Positions 22,801 through 30,824 of a DNA stretch of 64,000 nt are shown piece after piece; within the stretch, counting starts at the first letter, position 1, and each line of letters begins with the position of its first letter. Where the stretch lies: NCBI RefSeq assembly GCF_023343835.1, contig NC_064437.1, positions 26,511,001 through 26,575,000 on the forward strand. Reading direction: 5' to 3'. The DNA comes from Lagopus muta (Eukaryota; Chordata; Aves; Galliformes; Phasianidae). The notes under the pieces are model-generated. The model had not been told where the DNA came from, did not search any database, and worked only from the letters and a program-made list of their open reading frames with translations. Position numbers and translations under genes: made by a program.

Positions 22801-25800
22801 CTGATATGGGGCTCGCAGACCCAGCTGGGCTCTTGGCGGTGATGTGCCACATCTCCCACCAGGCACTGGCTACATTGACAACATCACCCTGGTATCAGCA
22901 CAGCCTGCTGCAGGCATCCTCGCGCCTTGGGTGGAGCGGTGCCAGTGCCCCGATGGCTACCAAGGGCAGTTCTGTGAGCAGTGTGCTGCTGGCTACAGGA
23001 GGGATGCACCCCACATGGGGCCGTTCAGCATCTGCGTGCCCTGCAACTGCCACAGTGGTGGGATCTGTGACCCGGATACTGGTAAGAAAAATCGTGACCT
23101 CTCTGAGCTTGTTGGGTGTGTGAGGCTGGAACAGACATCAGTGAGTGATGTGGAAATGTTTTGCTGCCTGTGTTGTCAGAATAGCCTGCAGTGTTGCAGT
23201 GTGAGCTCAAAGCAGTGCACTTTTCACTTTGAACAGTGATGTGGTTTGGTGGAGCCTCAATGGAGTCTCCTCAGCCCCTTTGCCTCACATGCTGTATGTC
23301 CCCTCCTGTGTATCAATTCAAAGGGAACAGCTGAGGCTGAGTTGCTCATCTTCAGAGCCGTGCAGGGTGTCCCACAGAGGGGACAGCTGGGCTGATGGCC
23401 AACTGGTTGTCCCATGCCCTGTCCCTCCTTCCTTAGGTGAATGCTACTCGGGAGATGAAAATGTGGGGAACAGCATCAGCTGTCCATTTGGTTCCTACCG
23501 AGAGCCCCGACCCCCGCACAGCTGCAGGGCATGTCCCTGTGGCCATGGCCAGAGCTGCTCAGTGCTGCCAGGCCAGGAAGTTGTCTGTGACCATTGCCCT
23601 CCTGGAGCTGCAGGTAAGGCTCAGATCATTTCTGCCATTAGCCCATCCCCTGGAGTCTTAATGTGCATTATGTGGGTGCTTGCTGCCTGGGATGCTTGGA
23701 GCTGGGGGACAACGCCTTCTCCCCACGTCTTCCTCACCTGCGTACTCTTGCTTGTAATCAGGTGTTTCAGCAAAGCACTGGGACACATCATGCTGTGCAA
23801 ATGTGCATGCCCTGCCCTGGTAATGCATGCATACATCTGCTCATACAATCTTTTGGAAAGGCTGTTGTGCAAACAGATTAAGTTGATGGAGAAAGGGCTG
23901 ATGGGGAGGGAGGAGAACAGAACTTAGAGGCCCCAGCATATCATAATTTGCCTAGGGAAAGCCATTGTGCCCATTTTGTTGTCAGCTTTATGTGCAGGGT
24001 GTGGAAGCCTACAGGCATCCTGTGAGAGGTGTGATGCTCACGTGTGGGCCTTGGTGTCAGCCGTGTCCCCATCCCTGCGGTCAGGTGGCCGCCAGCATTG
24101 GTCCAAGATCCTCTCCCTTTCACAGGGCCCAGCTGTGAGTTCTGTGCTGACGGCTATTTTGGAGATCCTGCAGCCTCCCAGCCATGCCAGCCGTGCCAGT
24201 GCAATGGCAACGTGGAGCCCAACGCTGTGGGGAACTGCGACCGCCGGACAGGAGAGTGCCTCAAGTGCATCCACAACACGGCCGGCTTCCACTGCGAGCG
24301 CTGCAAGGATGGCTTCTTTGGGAACCCCCTGGCCCCCAACCCTGCTGACAAGTGCCAGGGTACGAGGGTGGGGATGGGTGTGTGGGGCTGCACTGTGGTG
24401 GCCGCAGGGTGCAGGAGGTTTCAGCAGCCACAGAGCAGCTCCCTGGGGCCAAGCAGGAGCATCTTGGTGGGCACGGTTTGAGTAACAGCACTGGGGATGA
24501 GTAAGGAAATCCATGCTGGAGTGCAAGAGAGCTTAAAGGGGAGGATGTGATGTATTTGCACTTGGCCTTGTGGCCTTCAGTGTTTGCTCCAGAACCCTGG
24601 TGGAGGCGCTGAGTGGTGTTTGCTCAGTGCACTCTCCCAAGACCAGTGGTTTTTCTCAGCCAGGTCTCTCTCACCAGAATGGGAGGAGACACACCTGCAG
24701 ATGAGATACAGGAAAGTTAGGGAGAATCAGGAAGGATAGCGGGTGGAAAGATGTGCACAGACCAAATGGAAGAGGGTCATTGGCCACTGATCTCTTACTG
24801 TGCAGCTTGCAGCTGCAACTCAGTAGGGGTTGAGCCCCTGACATGCCGGAATGATGGGAGCTGCATCTGCAAACCTGGCTTTGGGGGCCCCAACTGTGAG
24901 CAGAGCGAGTGCCCAGCCTGCTACAGCCAAGTGAAAGCCCAGGTGAGTGCCCACCTATCCATCTGCCTGTCCTTCTCAGGGGTTGGGCTGTGGGTTCCTG
25001 CTCTTCAGGCAGAGTTGTGCTGATGCTCCAGCTGTTGAGAATCTTTGAGGCAGTCACCCAGCATCCAATGATCTGATCCTCTGTGGTTGCAGGTGGACCT
25101 GTACCTGCAGCAGCTGCGGGAGCTGGAACTGCTTTCCTCAGAGGTGCAAGCTGGAGGTGGAGCTGTGGGCCAGGAGCTGGAGGGGAAGATGCAGCTGGCT
25201 GAGGAGACGTTGCAGGCCATCCTCAGAGAAGCCCTCAGCCTGCAAGGTACCACGTAATGGCTGCCATCAGGCAGGGCTGGGGAAGCAGCTGATGGGGATC
25301 TGCTTCTGGGTGGAGAGGACGTTAGTCCTTTGTGCAGAGGCATCATGCAGAAGATGACAGTCTGGAGTAGTTTTCTGTATTTCTCCAAGCATGCCCAAGG
25401 CATGGGGCCACCAAAAGTCCGAGGGAAAGAGCAATCTGTGTCACTGCACAGTTTTGCTGTCTCTGCCTTTGAGTTTCTTTTCACTATTGCATGTCTCTTT
25501 CCTTCTCACCAGCTTCCGACAGATCCCTGGAAAGCCGTGTGACCAGGATGAAAGGACAAGGGTCTACCTGCCAGAGTGGCTTGGATGACGCCAAGGCAGC
25601 AGTGGAGAGGCTGATGTCTCTGGGCAGGCAGTATGAGAGGCAGGTACAGGACACCCGGCGGCTGCTGGAGACAGCCAGGCTGGACCTGAGCCGCAGTGGA
25701 GCCTCTCTGAGCCGAGCGGTAAGGGAATGTGTGCGTGTATTTGAGTATGTGCCATGCTTCAAACCCTGAATATGGCAGGCTATTTCTATGGGAAGCCAGG

Positions 25801-28800
25801 AGCTGCTGATCAGGGTGGCTCTGGAGGCTCAGCATGCCACAGTTACTAATTTCCTTGCCAAATCGGAAGCAAGGACAGGGAAGAGCATTCACACCTCTCT
25901 CTCCCCCCAGGCTATCCCAGTTTCACACTTTCCTGGAGGCTCAAACAAGATCTTGCTTCTGGCCCAGGAGGCTCTGAGTCTAGCCAACAGGTGAGCCACT
26001 CCTTGAGTGAGGGCAGGGGGCCCAGGAGCTCCCTATTCAGTGGCCTTACACGATGCTGCAGCTCCACGAGCTCTGCACAAGTCCCAAAGGAGGGGAAGAA
26101 GTGTCTGCAGGGTTGCCTTTGCTGTGCTCTGCTTGCTTTGGGAGTGGTGCTGGGGGGGGTGTTTTGGAAGCATTTTCCTGGCCAGAGTTTGGCCTGTGGG
26201 CATGCAGTTGGAGCAGGCAGCATCAGCCTCTTTCCCTGTGCTCCCCTACCCTGGGGAATGCAGGAGGGGCAAGAAACACAGACGACCCCAGGGTGTGAGT
26301 ACTCATTCTCACATGTATCATGTTGTCTGCAAGAACCTGATAAAACCACAAAGGAGGTTGAAGGAGGGAACTTGAGTGTGCAGCCCTTATGACAAGGACC
26401 CTCCTGTGCCTTTCAGCCACATGCAGGCAGCCAACATCATTGAGCAGGCGGCAAAGGGAGCACAGGACGACTCACAGCAGGCATTGGAGCTGCTGCAGGC
26501 AGCTGTGAGCGGGGAGGCAGAGGTGCCAGGCTCCCTGCAAGGGCTGCTCAGGAAGTAAGTGGAGGGAAAAGGGTGTGAGGTGGAGGCCTGTTTCCATGCC
26601 CCATTCCCTGCATCCCTGGCTACGGTTTCAGAAACTTGGATGCAGGATGGTAGGACTTGGGATTGCCCTTGGGTTCACTCTTCTGTCTGCACAGGTATGA
26701 GGAGCTGAAGTCGCTGGCTGGAGGCCTGGAGGCTGATGCCAATAGGATAGCCACTGAGGCAGACAAGGCTTATCAGAGCAGCCTGATGCTCCTCAGCTCT
26801 CTGTCCCGCCTGACCAAGACCAGTTTTGGGTCCTTTGAGGTGAGTGCTTTGTCCCTGTGGGACCAGGACATCCCCTTTCATTCACTGTGCCCTCCCTGCT
26901 GCCCTTTCCACAGCTCAGCCCTCTCCAGGGCCCCACTGCAGCTGGCCAGGCACATGTCATCCCATTCCTCACTTGCCTGTGAGCAGTAGGGTGACACTGC
27001 GCCTCCGAAGCAGTGACCCCCTCTTTGTGTTCCAGGGGGAGGCAGCCCAATTGAAGCAGGATGCAGCTGCTCTTCTGAGCAAGGTGGATACTTACATGGC
27101 ACAGTACAGGCAGCTGCAGAGCCGCATGGGCCGCTGGGAGGAGGAAATCAAGAAGCTCTTGCAGAGAGGAGAAGGCGAGAGAGTGGTAAGACATGGGCTG
27201 ATACCCCATGTACATGGAGCTGCAGGCTCCCACCAGCACACCTCCTACACGTGAGGCAGGTTAATGACATGCCCCAGGACTGATATGAGCTAGGATGGCT
27301 CACAGCAGCTTGAGCCAATCAAGGGGCACTCATAGAAGCCTCTGCTGATGGATCAGACTGTGCTCACCTGGATTCAGGGGCAACAGCAGGCATGTGGGAA
27401 CAGGCTTGTGGGTCTTCTCTCTCTGCACAGCTCCCTGCAGATGGCCGTTGTGGTTCTTGTGACTGTTCTGGGATGTTCCTCTGGCGTGTCCTTCACCTCA
27501 CTGTGTCCTCTTGGTCTGTCACAGATGCTGACTCAGCTGCTGTCCCGTGCCAACCTTGCCAGGAGCACAGCCCTGCAGGCTGTGAGTGCTGGCAACGCCA
27601 CCTTTTATGAAGTGGAACAGATCCTGAAGAGCCTGCGTGGTAATTTTTTTCCTTCTGACCCCTCCCTTGCACCCAAGTCTCATGTTGCAGTGGAGCATGC
27701 TGGGCAGGATGCTGATGGTCTCTGCCAGAAGTGCACTCCAAAGCAAGGTGGGAGCATCACATCCTGCTTTGGGTTGGATCTACTGTGGGGAAATGTGTCC
27801 TCAGGGTCCAGTGGCTTTCTCAGTGCTCCAGCCAGTCCAACAGCTCCTACGAGAAAGTGAAAACACCCATAGCAAGTTCTCTTTGGCAACTGCTCACTTC
27901 CCTTCCTTTCTGTCCTATCCCCACTGTTGTCAGGCTTTCTGGAAGTTGTCTAAACCAAGCCAGGACTACAGGAGAGCTCTTCCTTCTCCGTGCCTCATGA
28001 GTTCTCACAATGTAATGCTCTGCTCCATTTTCTTATGTGTTTCTTTCAGGTTTTAACTTGCAGGCAGATGACAAGAGAAGGGAAGCTGAGGATGCAATGA
28101 GGAGGCTCCCAGTTATCAGCAGCATGGTGGCAAGTGCCAAGGAGAAGACTGACAGAGCTGAAGCCATCCTGGGCAATGCTGCTGCTGAATCCAAGGCAGC
28201 CAGCAGCACTGCAGGGGAAGCGAAAGAGATCACCTTTGGGATCCAGAAGGTGAGGACAGGCCCTGATGATGGTGCCATGGAGGAGCAGATGGCTGTAACT
28301 TCAACCATCTTTGCAGTGGACCTGATGCATTTACTTCTGTGTCGACTTGCTTGTAGAGGAGTGTGTAGAGATACTTGAGCTGATTCTAAATGAGTGAGTG
28401 CGTGGGGAGTTCTGCAGACAGGTTTATCCAATGGGGATCTCTGTGGCAAATCGCTTTAGCCACCTTGTGGTGGTCTCAGGTCTGTGGAAGGAGCCAGGTC
28501 CCAACAGCTCCACGTCCCAGTGCACCCAGGCTGACTGCTCTGTCCCTGAGCATCGTGCCTTTGCCTCCCCCAGGAGATCATGCGGCTGAGGCTGGAGGCC
28601 AACAAGACAGCCGACGGGGTCCTCGCGCTGGAGAAGGCAGTGGCAGCTCTGCAGCATGACGCCAAAGAAGTGGATGGAGAATTTCAGAGCAAGGTTTCAG
28701 AAGCTGAGGCAGATGCTGCCATGATACAGGAGGTGGGTCCCTGGCTCCCGTAGTATGCATGCTTCTCTGTTGAATTTTGGGCAAAAGTTTGCCTTACAGC

Positions 28801-29353
28801 TTCTGTCTTTCTTTCCCCAGACTACCAAGGAAGCTCAAGATGTCCATACCAAGGCTGGCCAGGCTGGGGTGGTGGTGCAGGAGACATTGGGTATCCTAGA
28901 GGAGCTGCTGCGTCTGATGAGTAGGTTTTATCATGTTGCTGTGGTGTGCAGCTGAAATCTGGGTACTGCTGGGCTCTGGGTGGGGGTACTCAGTATTTCT
29001 TGGGAAAACGGCACCTGTGGATGGAGCTGAAGTAGCTGGGAGGATTTAGTTTTCAGGCTCCACTCATGGTTCTCTCTTCCTTGTTTTCCTCCTGTGCTAC
29101 AGACCAGCCTGGTGCTGTGGATGAAGAGGGCCTGAAACAGCTCGAGTTGAATTTCAGCAAAGCCAAAACCAAAACCAACCAGCTGAAGGAACAGATGTCA
29201 GAACTTGAGCAGAGAGCCACTCTACAGAAGGTCCGGGTACAGAAACTGGACAGCAGCATCGATGAGATCCTGGCAGACATTAGGAACCTGGAGGATATCC
29301 AGAGGAGCCTTCCTCCTGGCTGCTACAACACAAAAGCCATCGAATTACCCTGA
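16763..29353 (+). CDS. LAMC2: LAMC2 laminin subunit gamma-2, complete coding region (23 exons)
   Basis: Laminin gamma-2 is the truncated gamma subunit of laminin-332, secreted by epithelia and needed for hemidesmosome anchorage. Coding exons: 16763-16835, 19946-20134, 20812-20941, 21120-21215, 21301-21437, 21528-21650, 21944-22133, 22456-22568, 22863-23081, 23437-23613, 24126-24359, 24806-24942, 25093-25246, 25513-25718, 25911-25990, 26417-26554, 26695-26839, 27036-27185, 27525-27639, 28050-28249, 28574-28732, 28821-28920, 29103-29353. Phases join into 1171 codons plus stop (human ~1193). Order: signal peptide (1-~20), LE modules, L4 domain (~200-370), further LE modules to ~600, coiled coil to the C terminus [11 protein letters not shown]. 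It lacks the N-terminal laminin domain, as gamma-2 does. YSGDEN near residue 426, where BMP-1 cleaves human gamma-2, is kept. The nidogen-loop exon is unusually gamma-1-like. Confidence 0.96.
18895..19297 (+). mobile_element. CR1 LINE 3' fragment
   Basis: Sense CR1: GGAGCAGCTGAAGTCCCTC, CAGGTTGGATATTAGGAAAA, TTTCCCAGGGCAGTGG, and the terminal GATAATCTATGATTCTG. In LAMC2 intron 1. Confidence 0.85.
19440..19867 (+). mobile_element. CR1 LINE 3' fragment
   Basis: Second sense CR1 copy: AGGTTCAGGTTGGGTATGAG, GGCTGCCCAGGGAGGTGGTG, CCGTCCCTGGAGGTG, ending near CAATTCTATG, 78 bases before LAMC2 exon 2. Confidence 0.85.
19946..20134 (+). CDS. LAMC2: LAMC2 exon 2: LE module
   Basis: Encodes [15 protein letters not shown] through [10 protein letters not shown] plus one base of Gly (residues 25-88). 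The CNG-S-RQC-FD pattern is the start of mature gamma-2. Confidence 0.94.
20812..20941 (+). CDS. LAMC2: LAMC2 exon 3: LE module
   Basis: Encodes [18 protein letters not shown] through AGCQGYGQ, with two bases of the last Gln codon (residues 88-131). Donor GTAAGT. Confidence 0.94.
21120..21215 (+). CDS. LAMC2: LAMC2 exon 4: LE module
   Basis: Encodes [19 protein letters not shown] through GEQCN and two bases of Arg (residues 131-163). The start of this module is the most divergent part from human, but the cysteine spacing is regular. Confidence 0.9.
21301..21437 (+). CDS. LAMC2: LAMC2 exon 5: LE module end
   Basis: Encodes [26 protein letters not shown] and [12 protein letters not shown] (residues 163-208), leading into the L4 domain. 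Confidence 0.95.
21528..21650 (+). CDS. LAMC2: LAMC2 exon 6: L4 domain
   Basis: Encodes [19 protein letters not shown] through LYFVAP (residues 209-249). The WS-RHQDVF and YFVAP segments match the laminin IV type A (L4) fold of gamma-2. Confidence 0.94.
21944..22133 (+). CDS. LAMC2: LAMC2 exon 7: L4 domain
   Basis: Encodes [19 protein letters not shown] through CGVSQTYTF plus two bases of Arg (residues 250-313), the conserved core of L4. Confidence 0.96.
22175..22266 (+). mobile_element. Possible CR1 3' tail remnant
   Basis: Ends in TATGATTCTATGATTCT, the octamer-like 3' repeat of CR1; the preceding sequence is too decayed to be sure. In LAMC2 intron 7. Confidence 0.4.
22456..22568 (+). CDS. 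LAMC2: LAMC2 exon 8: L4 domain
   Basis: Encodes [18 protein letters not shown] through ATFGEY plus one base (residues 313-351). NLTA is a sequon shared with the family. Confidence 0.95.
22863..23081 (+). CDS. LAMC2: LAMC2 exon 9: L4 end and LE module
   Basis: Encodes [18 protein letters not shown], then [15 protein letters not shown] and [16 protein letters not shown] (residues 351-424). Donor GTAAGA. Confidence 0.96.
23437..23613 (+). CDS. LAMC2: LAMC2 exon 10: LE module with BMP-1 cleavage motif
   Basis: Begins [16 protein letters not shown] (residues 424-483). In human gamma-2, BMP-1/tolloid cleaves between the Gly and Asp of YSGDEN; both are present, so proteolytic maturation is probably conserved. 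Ends CDHCPPGAA. Confidence 0.95.
24126..24359 (+). CDS. LAMC2: LAMC2 exon 11: LE module, gamma-1-like tract
   Basis: Encodes [15 protein letters not shown], then [17 protein letters not shown] and [19 protein letters not shown] (residues 483-561). From about 24196 the DNA is ~91% identical to the LAMC1 exon at 901-1071, including the donor start GTACGAG, whereas upstream it is clearly different and 12 bases shorter. Confidence 0.96.
24806..24942 (+). CDS. LAMC2: LAMC2 exon 12: last LE module
   Basis: Encodes [14 protein letters not shown] through [11 protein letters not shown] (residues 561-606). CPACY marks the coiled-coil boundary, as in LAMC1. Confidence 0.95.
25093..25246 (+). CDS. LAMC2: LAMC2 exon 13: coiled coil
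   Basis: Encodes [17 protein letters not shown] through REALSLQ plus one base (residues 607-658). Divergent from human in sequence but continuous heptads; 154 bases against 157 in LAMC1. Confidence 0.92.
25513..25718 (+). CDS. LAMC2: LAMC2 exon 14: coiled coil
   Basis: Encodes [17 protein letters not shown] through ASLSRA (residues 658-726), ending on a complete codon before GTAAGG. Confidence 0.93.
25911..25990 (+). CDS. LAMC2: LAMC2 exon 15: coiled coil
   Basis: Encodes [18 protein letters not shown] through LANR/S (residues 727-753); the last codon is split, AG+C. The 80-base length is shared with LAMC1. Confidence 0.9.
26417..26554 (+). CDS. LAMC2: LAMC2 exon 16: coiled coil
   Basis: Encodes [17 protein letters not shown] through LQGLLRK (residues 753-799). 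138 bases, equal to the LAMC1 counterpart. Confidence 0.92.
26695..26839 (+). CDS. LAMC2: LAMC2 exon 17: coiled coil
   Basis: Encodes [18 protein letters not shown] through SFGSFE (residues 799-847). 145 bases. Confidence 0.93.
27036..27185 (+). CDS. LAMC2: LAMC2 exon 18: coiled coil
   Basis: 50 codons, [17 protein letters not shown] through GEGERV (residues 848-897). Confidence 0.92.
27525..27639 (+). CDS. LAMC2: LAMC2 exon 19: coiled coil
   Basis: Encodes [33 protein letters not shown] (residues 898-936); LLSRANLA and NATFYEVE are hallmark gamma-2 segments. Confidence 0.96.
28050..28249 (+). CDS. LAMC2: LAMC2 exon 20: coiled coil
   Basis: Encodes [17 protein letters not shown] through ITFGIQK (residues 936-1002). 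200 bases. Confidence 0.94.
28574..28732 (+). CDS. LAMC2: LAMC2 exon 21: coiled coil
   Basis: 53 codons, [17 protein letters not shown] through DAAMIQE (residues 1003-1055). Confidence 0.93.
28821..28920 (+). CDS. LAMC2: LAMC2 exon 22: coiled coil
   Basis: Encodes [17 protein letters not shown] through LLRLM plus one base of Asn (residues 1056-1089). Confidence 0.93.
29103..29353 (+). CDS. LAMC2: LAMC2 exon 23: C terminus and stop
   Basis: Encodes [17 protein letters not shown] through [13 protein letters not shown], stop TGA at 29351-29353. It keeps the terminal Cys and a Glu at the third-last position, the feature needed for integrin recognition in laminin gamma chains. Confidence 0.96.
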
Positions 29354-30302
29354 GGCAGCACTGGGAGGCTGCAGCCCATGTCAGTTCACAGCAGAAGAGC
29401 CAGGCCCCTCTGCTCCCACAAAACCTGGCAGGAGAAGCTGAGCTTGGTTCTGTTGGACTTATCTTTACTCCCAGGCTCAGGGTAGTGCCTGCAGTTCACG
29501 AGTGCTGCAGCTGAAGTTCACATCACACTGGACCTGGAGAGTCTCTGATTTTCAAAACGATCCGTCCCTCAATTTCAAGAGGAAGATGCCCACTTGTGGG
29601 CTGGGATTTGCTGGTGCCATTTTGAATGTGGCTTAGGGGTTCAGCAGCAGCAGGTGCCACTGATGACCCTTTTCATAAAGCTGCAGGTTTTCCACCAGGC
29701 TCCTCAGGCAGGTGGTTTTTATTTTGCCCAGCCCTGAAGGGATGGTTTTCCCATCAAAGGTCTTTCTGGGCAAACACAGGTTTCCCTAGCATCCTCTCTC
29801 TCTCACAGACACACAGACACAACCTTTTCTTCCAAGACTGGTTGCTTTGGTTCCTGGCAGCTTCCTGGGTGTCCCAGAGCTCAGGGAGAGCAAGGTCATG
29901 TTTGCTCTGTGCAAGCATTTGGGATGACTCTCATCCCAGGCACAGGAGCTTTCTGTGGGGGACTGCAGACAAGTGTTGGTATCTGAGAGCCAGAGCCCAT
30001 TCCCATCCTTGCTGCAGTGCCAGCATCCTAATTTGACCTGGTGAAGGATACTGAAAATGTCTCAAATGTTTCTCCACCTCTGGTTCGGTGCTGCCCATTC
30101 CCTCCCATCCTACATGTATGGTGCTGGATGTTCCCAAAGCACGCTAGATGCGAGTCATTGTGCACGAGGTTTTTCTACTGTAAATCTTTCCTGGAAGAAC
30201 TGAAGACAACGGTGCTCCCTACACCCACCCACTGCTTTCCTGTGGACCCACCTTTAGTTTGACACCATTTCCAGCTTTCTTCTGATACCTTTTCAGGGGA
30301 AA

Positions 30303-30308
30303 AATAAA
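30303..30308 (+). terminator. LAMC2: Proximal poly(A) signal AATAAA, LAMC2
   Basis: AATAAAGCCC about 950 bases after the stop codon; a candidate for a shorter 3'UTR. Confidence 0.5.
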
Positions 30309-30616
30309 GCCCAAAGCTCTCTGATGCTCAAAACCAGCCCTGCTGAAGTGCTCTGACCAGCATGGAGTGGGTGCTGGGCAGAGGGGAACGCTCTGAGGAC
30401 TGAACACCAAATCTTGTTAACACTGCTTCTCTGGTAAAGCAGTGCCTGTGCTGTTGCATGGTTGAGGGTTTTCTGAGTAACTGTGTTATATTTGTATTTA
30501 AGTGAGATATGCTCTTACCTCTGGCACGTTTTCTTTCTCTCCCCTACGCCATAGGACAGGTATTACAGATCTGACATTATTCCTCTAGGAGTTGGGTTTT
30601 TGGAAGGGAGGAGACC

Positions 30617-30622
30617 AATAAA
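30617..30622 (+). terminator. LAMC2: Distal poly(A) signal AATAAA, LAMC2
   Basis: CCAATAAATACTG, about 1.26 kb after the stop codon, is the last good + strand signal before the convergent NMNAT2 signal. Confidence 0.6.
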
Positions 30623-30818
30623 TACTGAATGCTTTCGGTAAGCTCTTGCCTGCTGGTTCAATTCCAGCGCCGTGTTTTGGGCGAGCTTGGCCATGAGTTC
30701 TCCCAGCAGCTTGTGCTCCTCAGGCTGACTCCGCCTGGAGCTGGTTTGGGTTTGAAATGGCACAGCAGCAGGGAAAGATGACACCAGTAGCATCTTGGGT
30801 TTTTTTCCTTTTGTTTTG

Positions 30819-30824
30819 TTTATT
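30819..30824 (-). terminator. NMNAT2: Poly(A) signal AATAAA for NMNAT2 (minus strand)
   Basis: Plus-strand TTTATT reads AATAAA on the minus strand, with A/T-rich surroundings. It is the furthest downstream - strand signal before LAMC2's own end, giving an NMNAT2 3'UTR of about 2.9 kb. Confidence 0.55.

Larger units (their letters stand above)
29354..30640 (+). other. LAMC2: LAMC2 3'UTR
   Basis: Non-coding, ending near the AATAAA at 30617-30622, with an earlier AATAAA at 30303-30308. The boundary is inferred from the signals. Confidence 0.7.
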
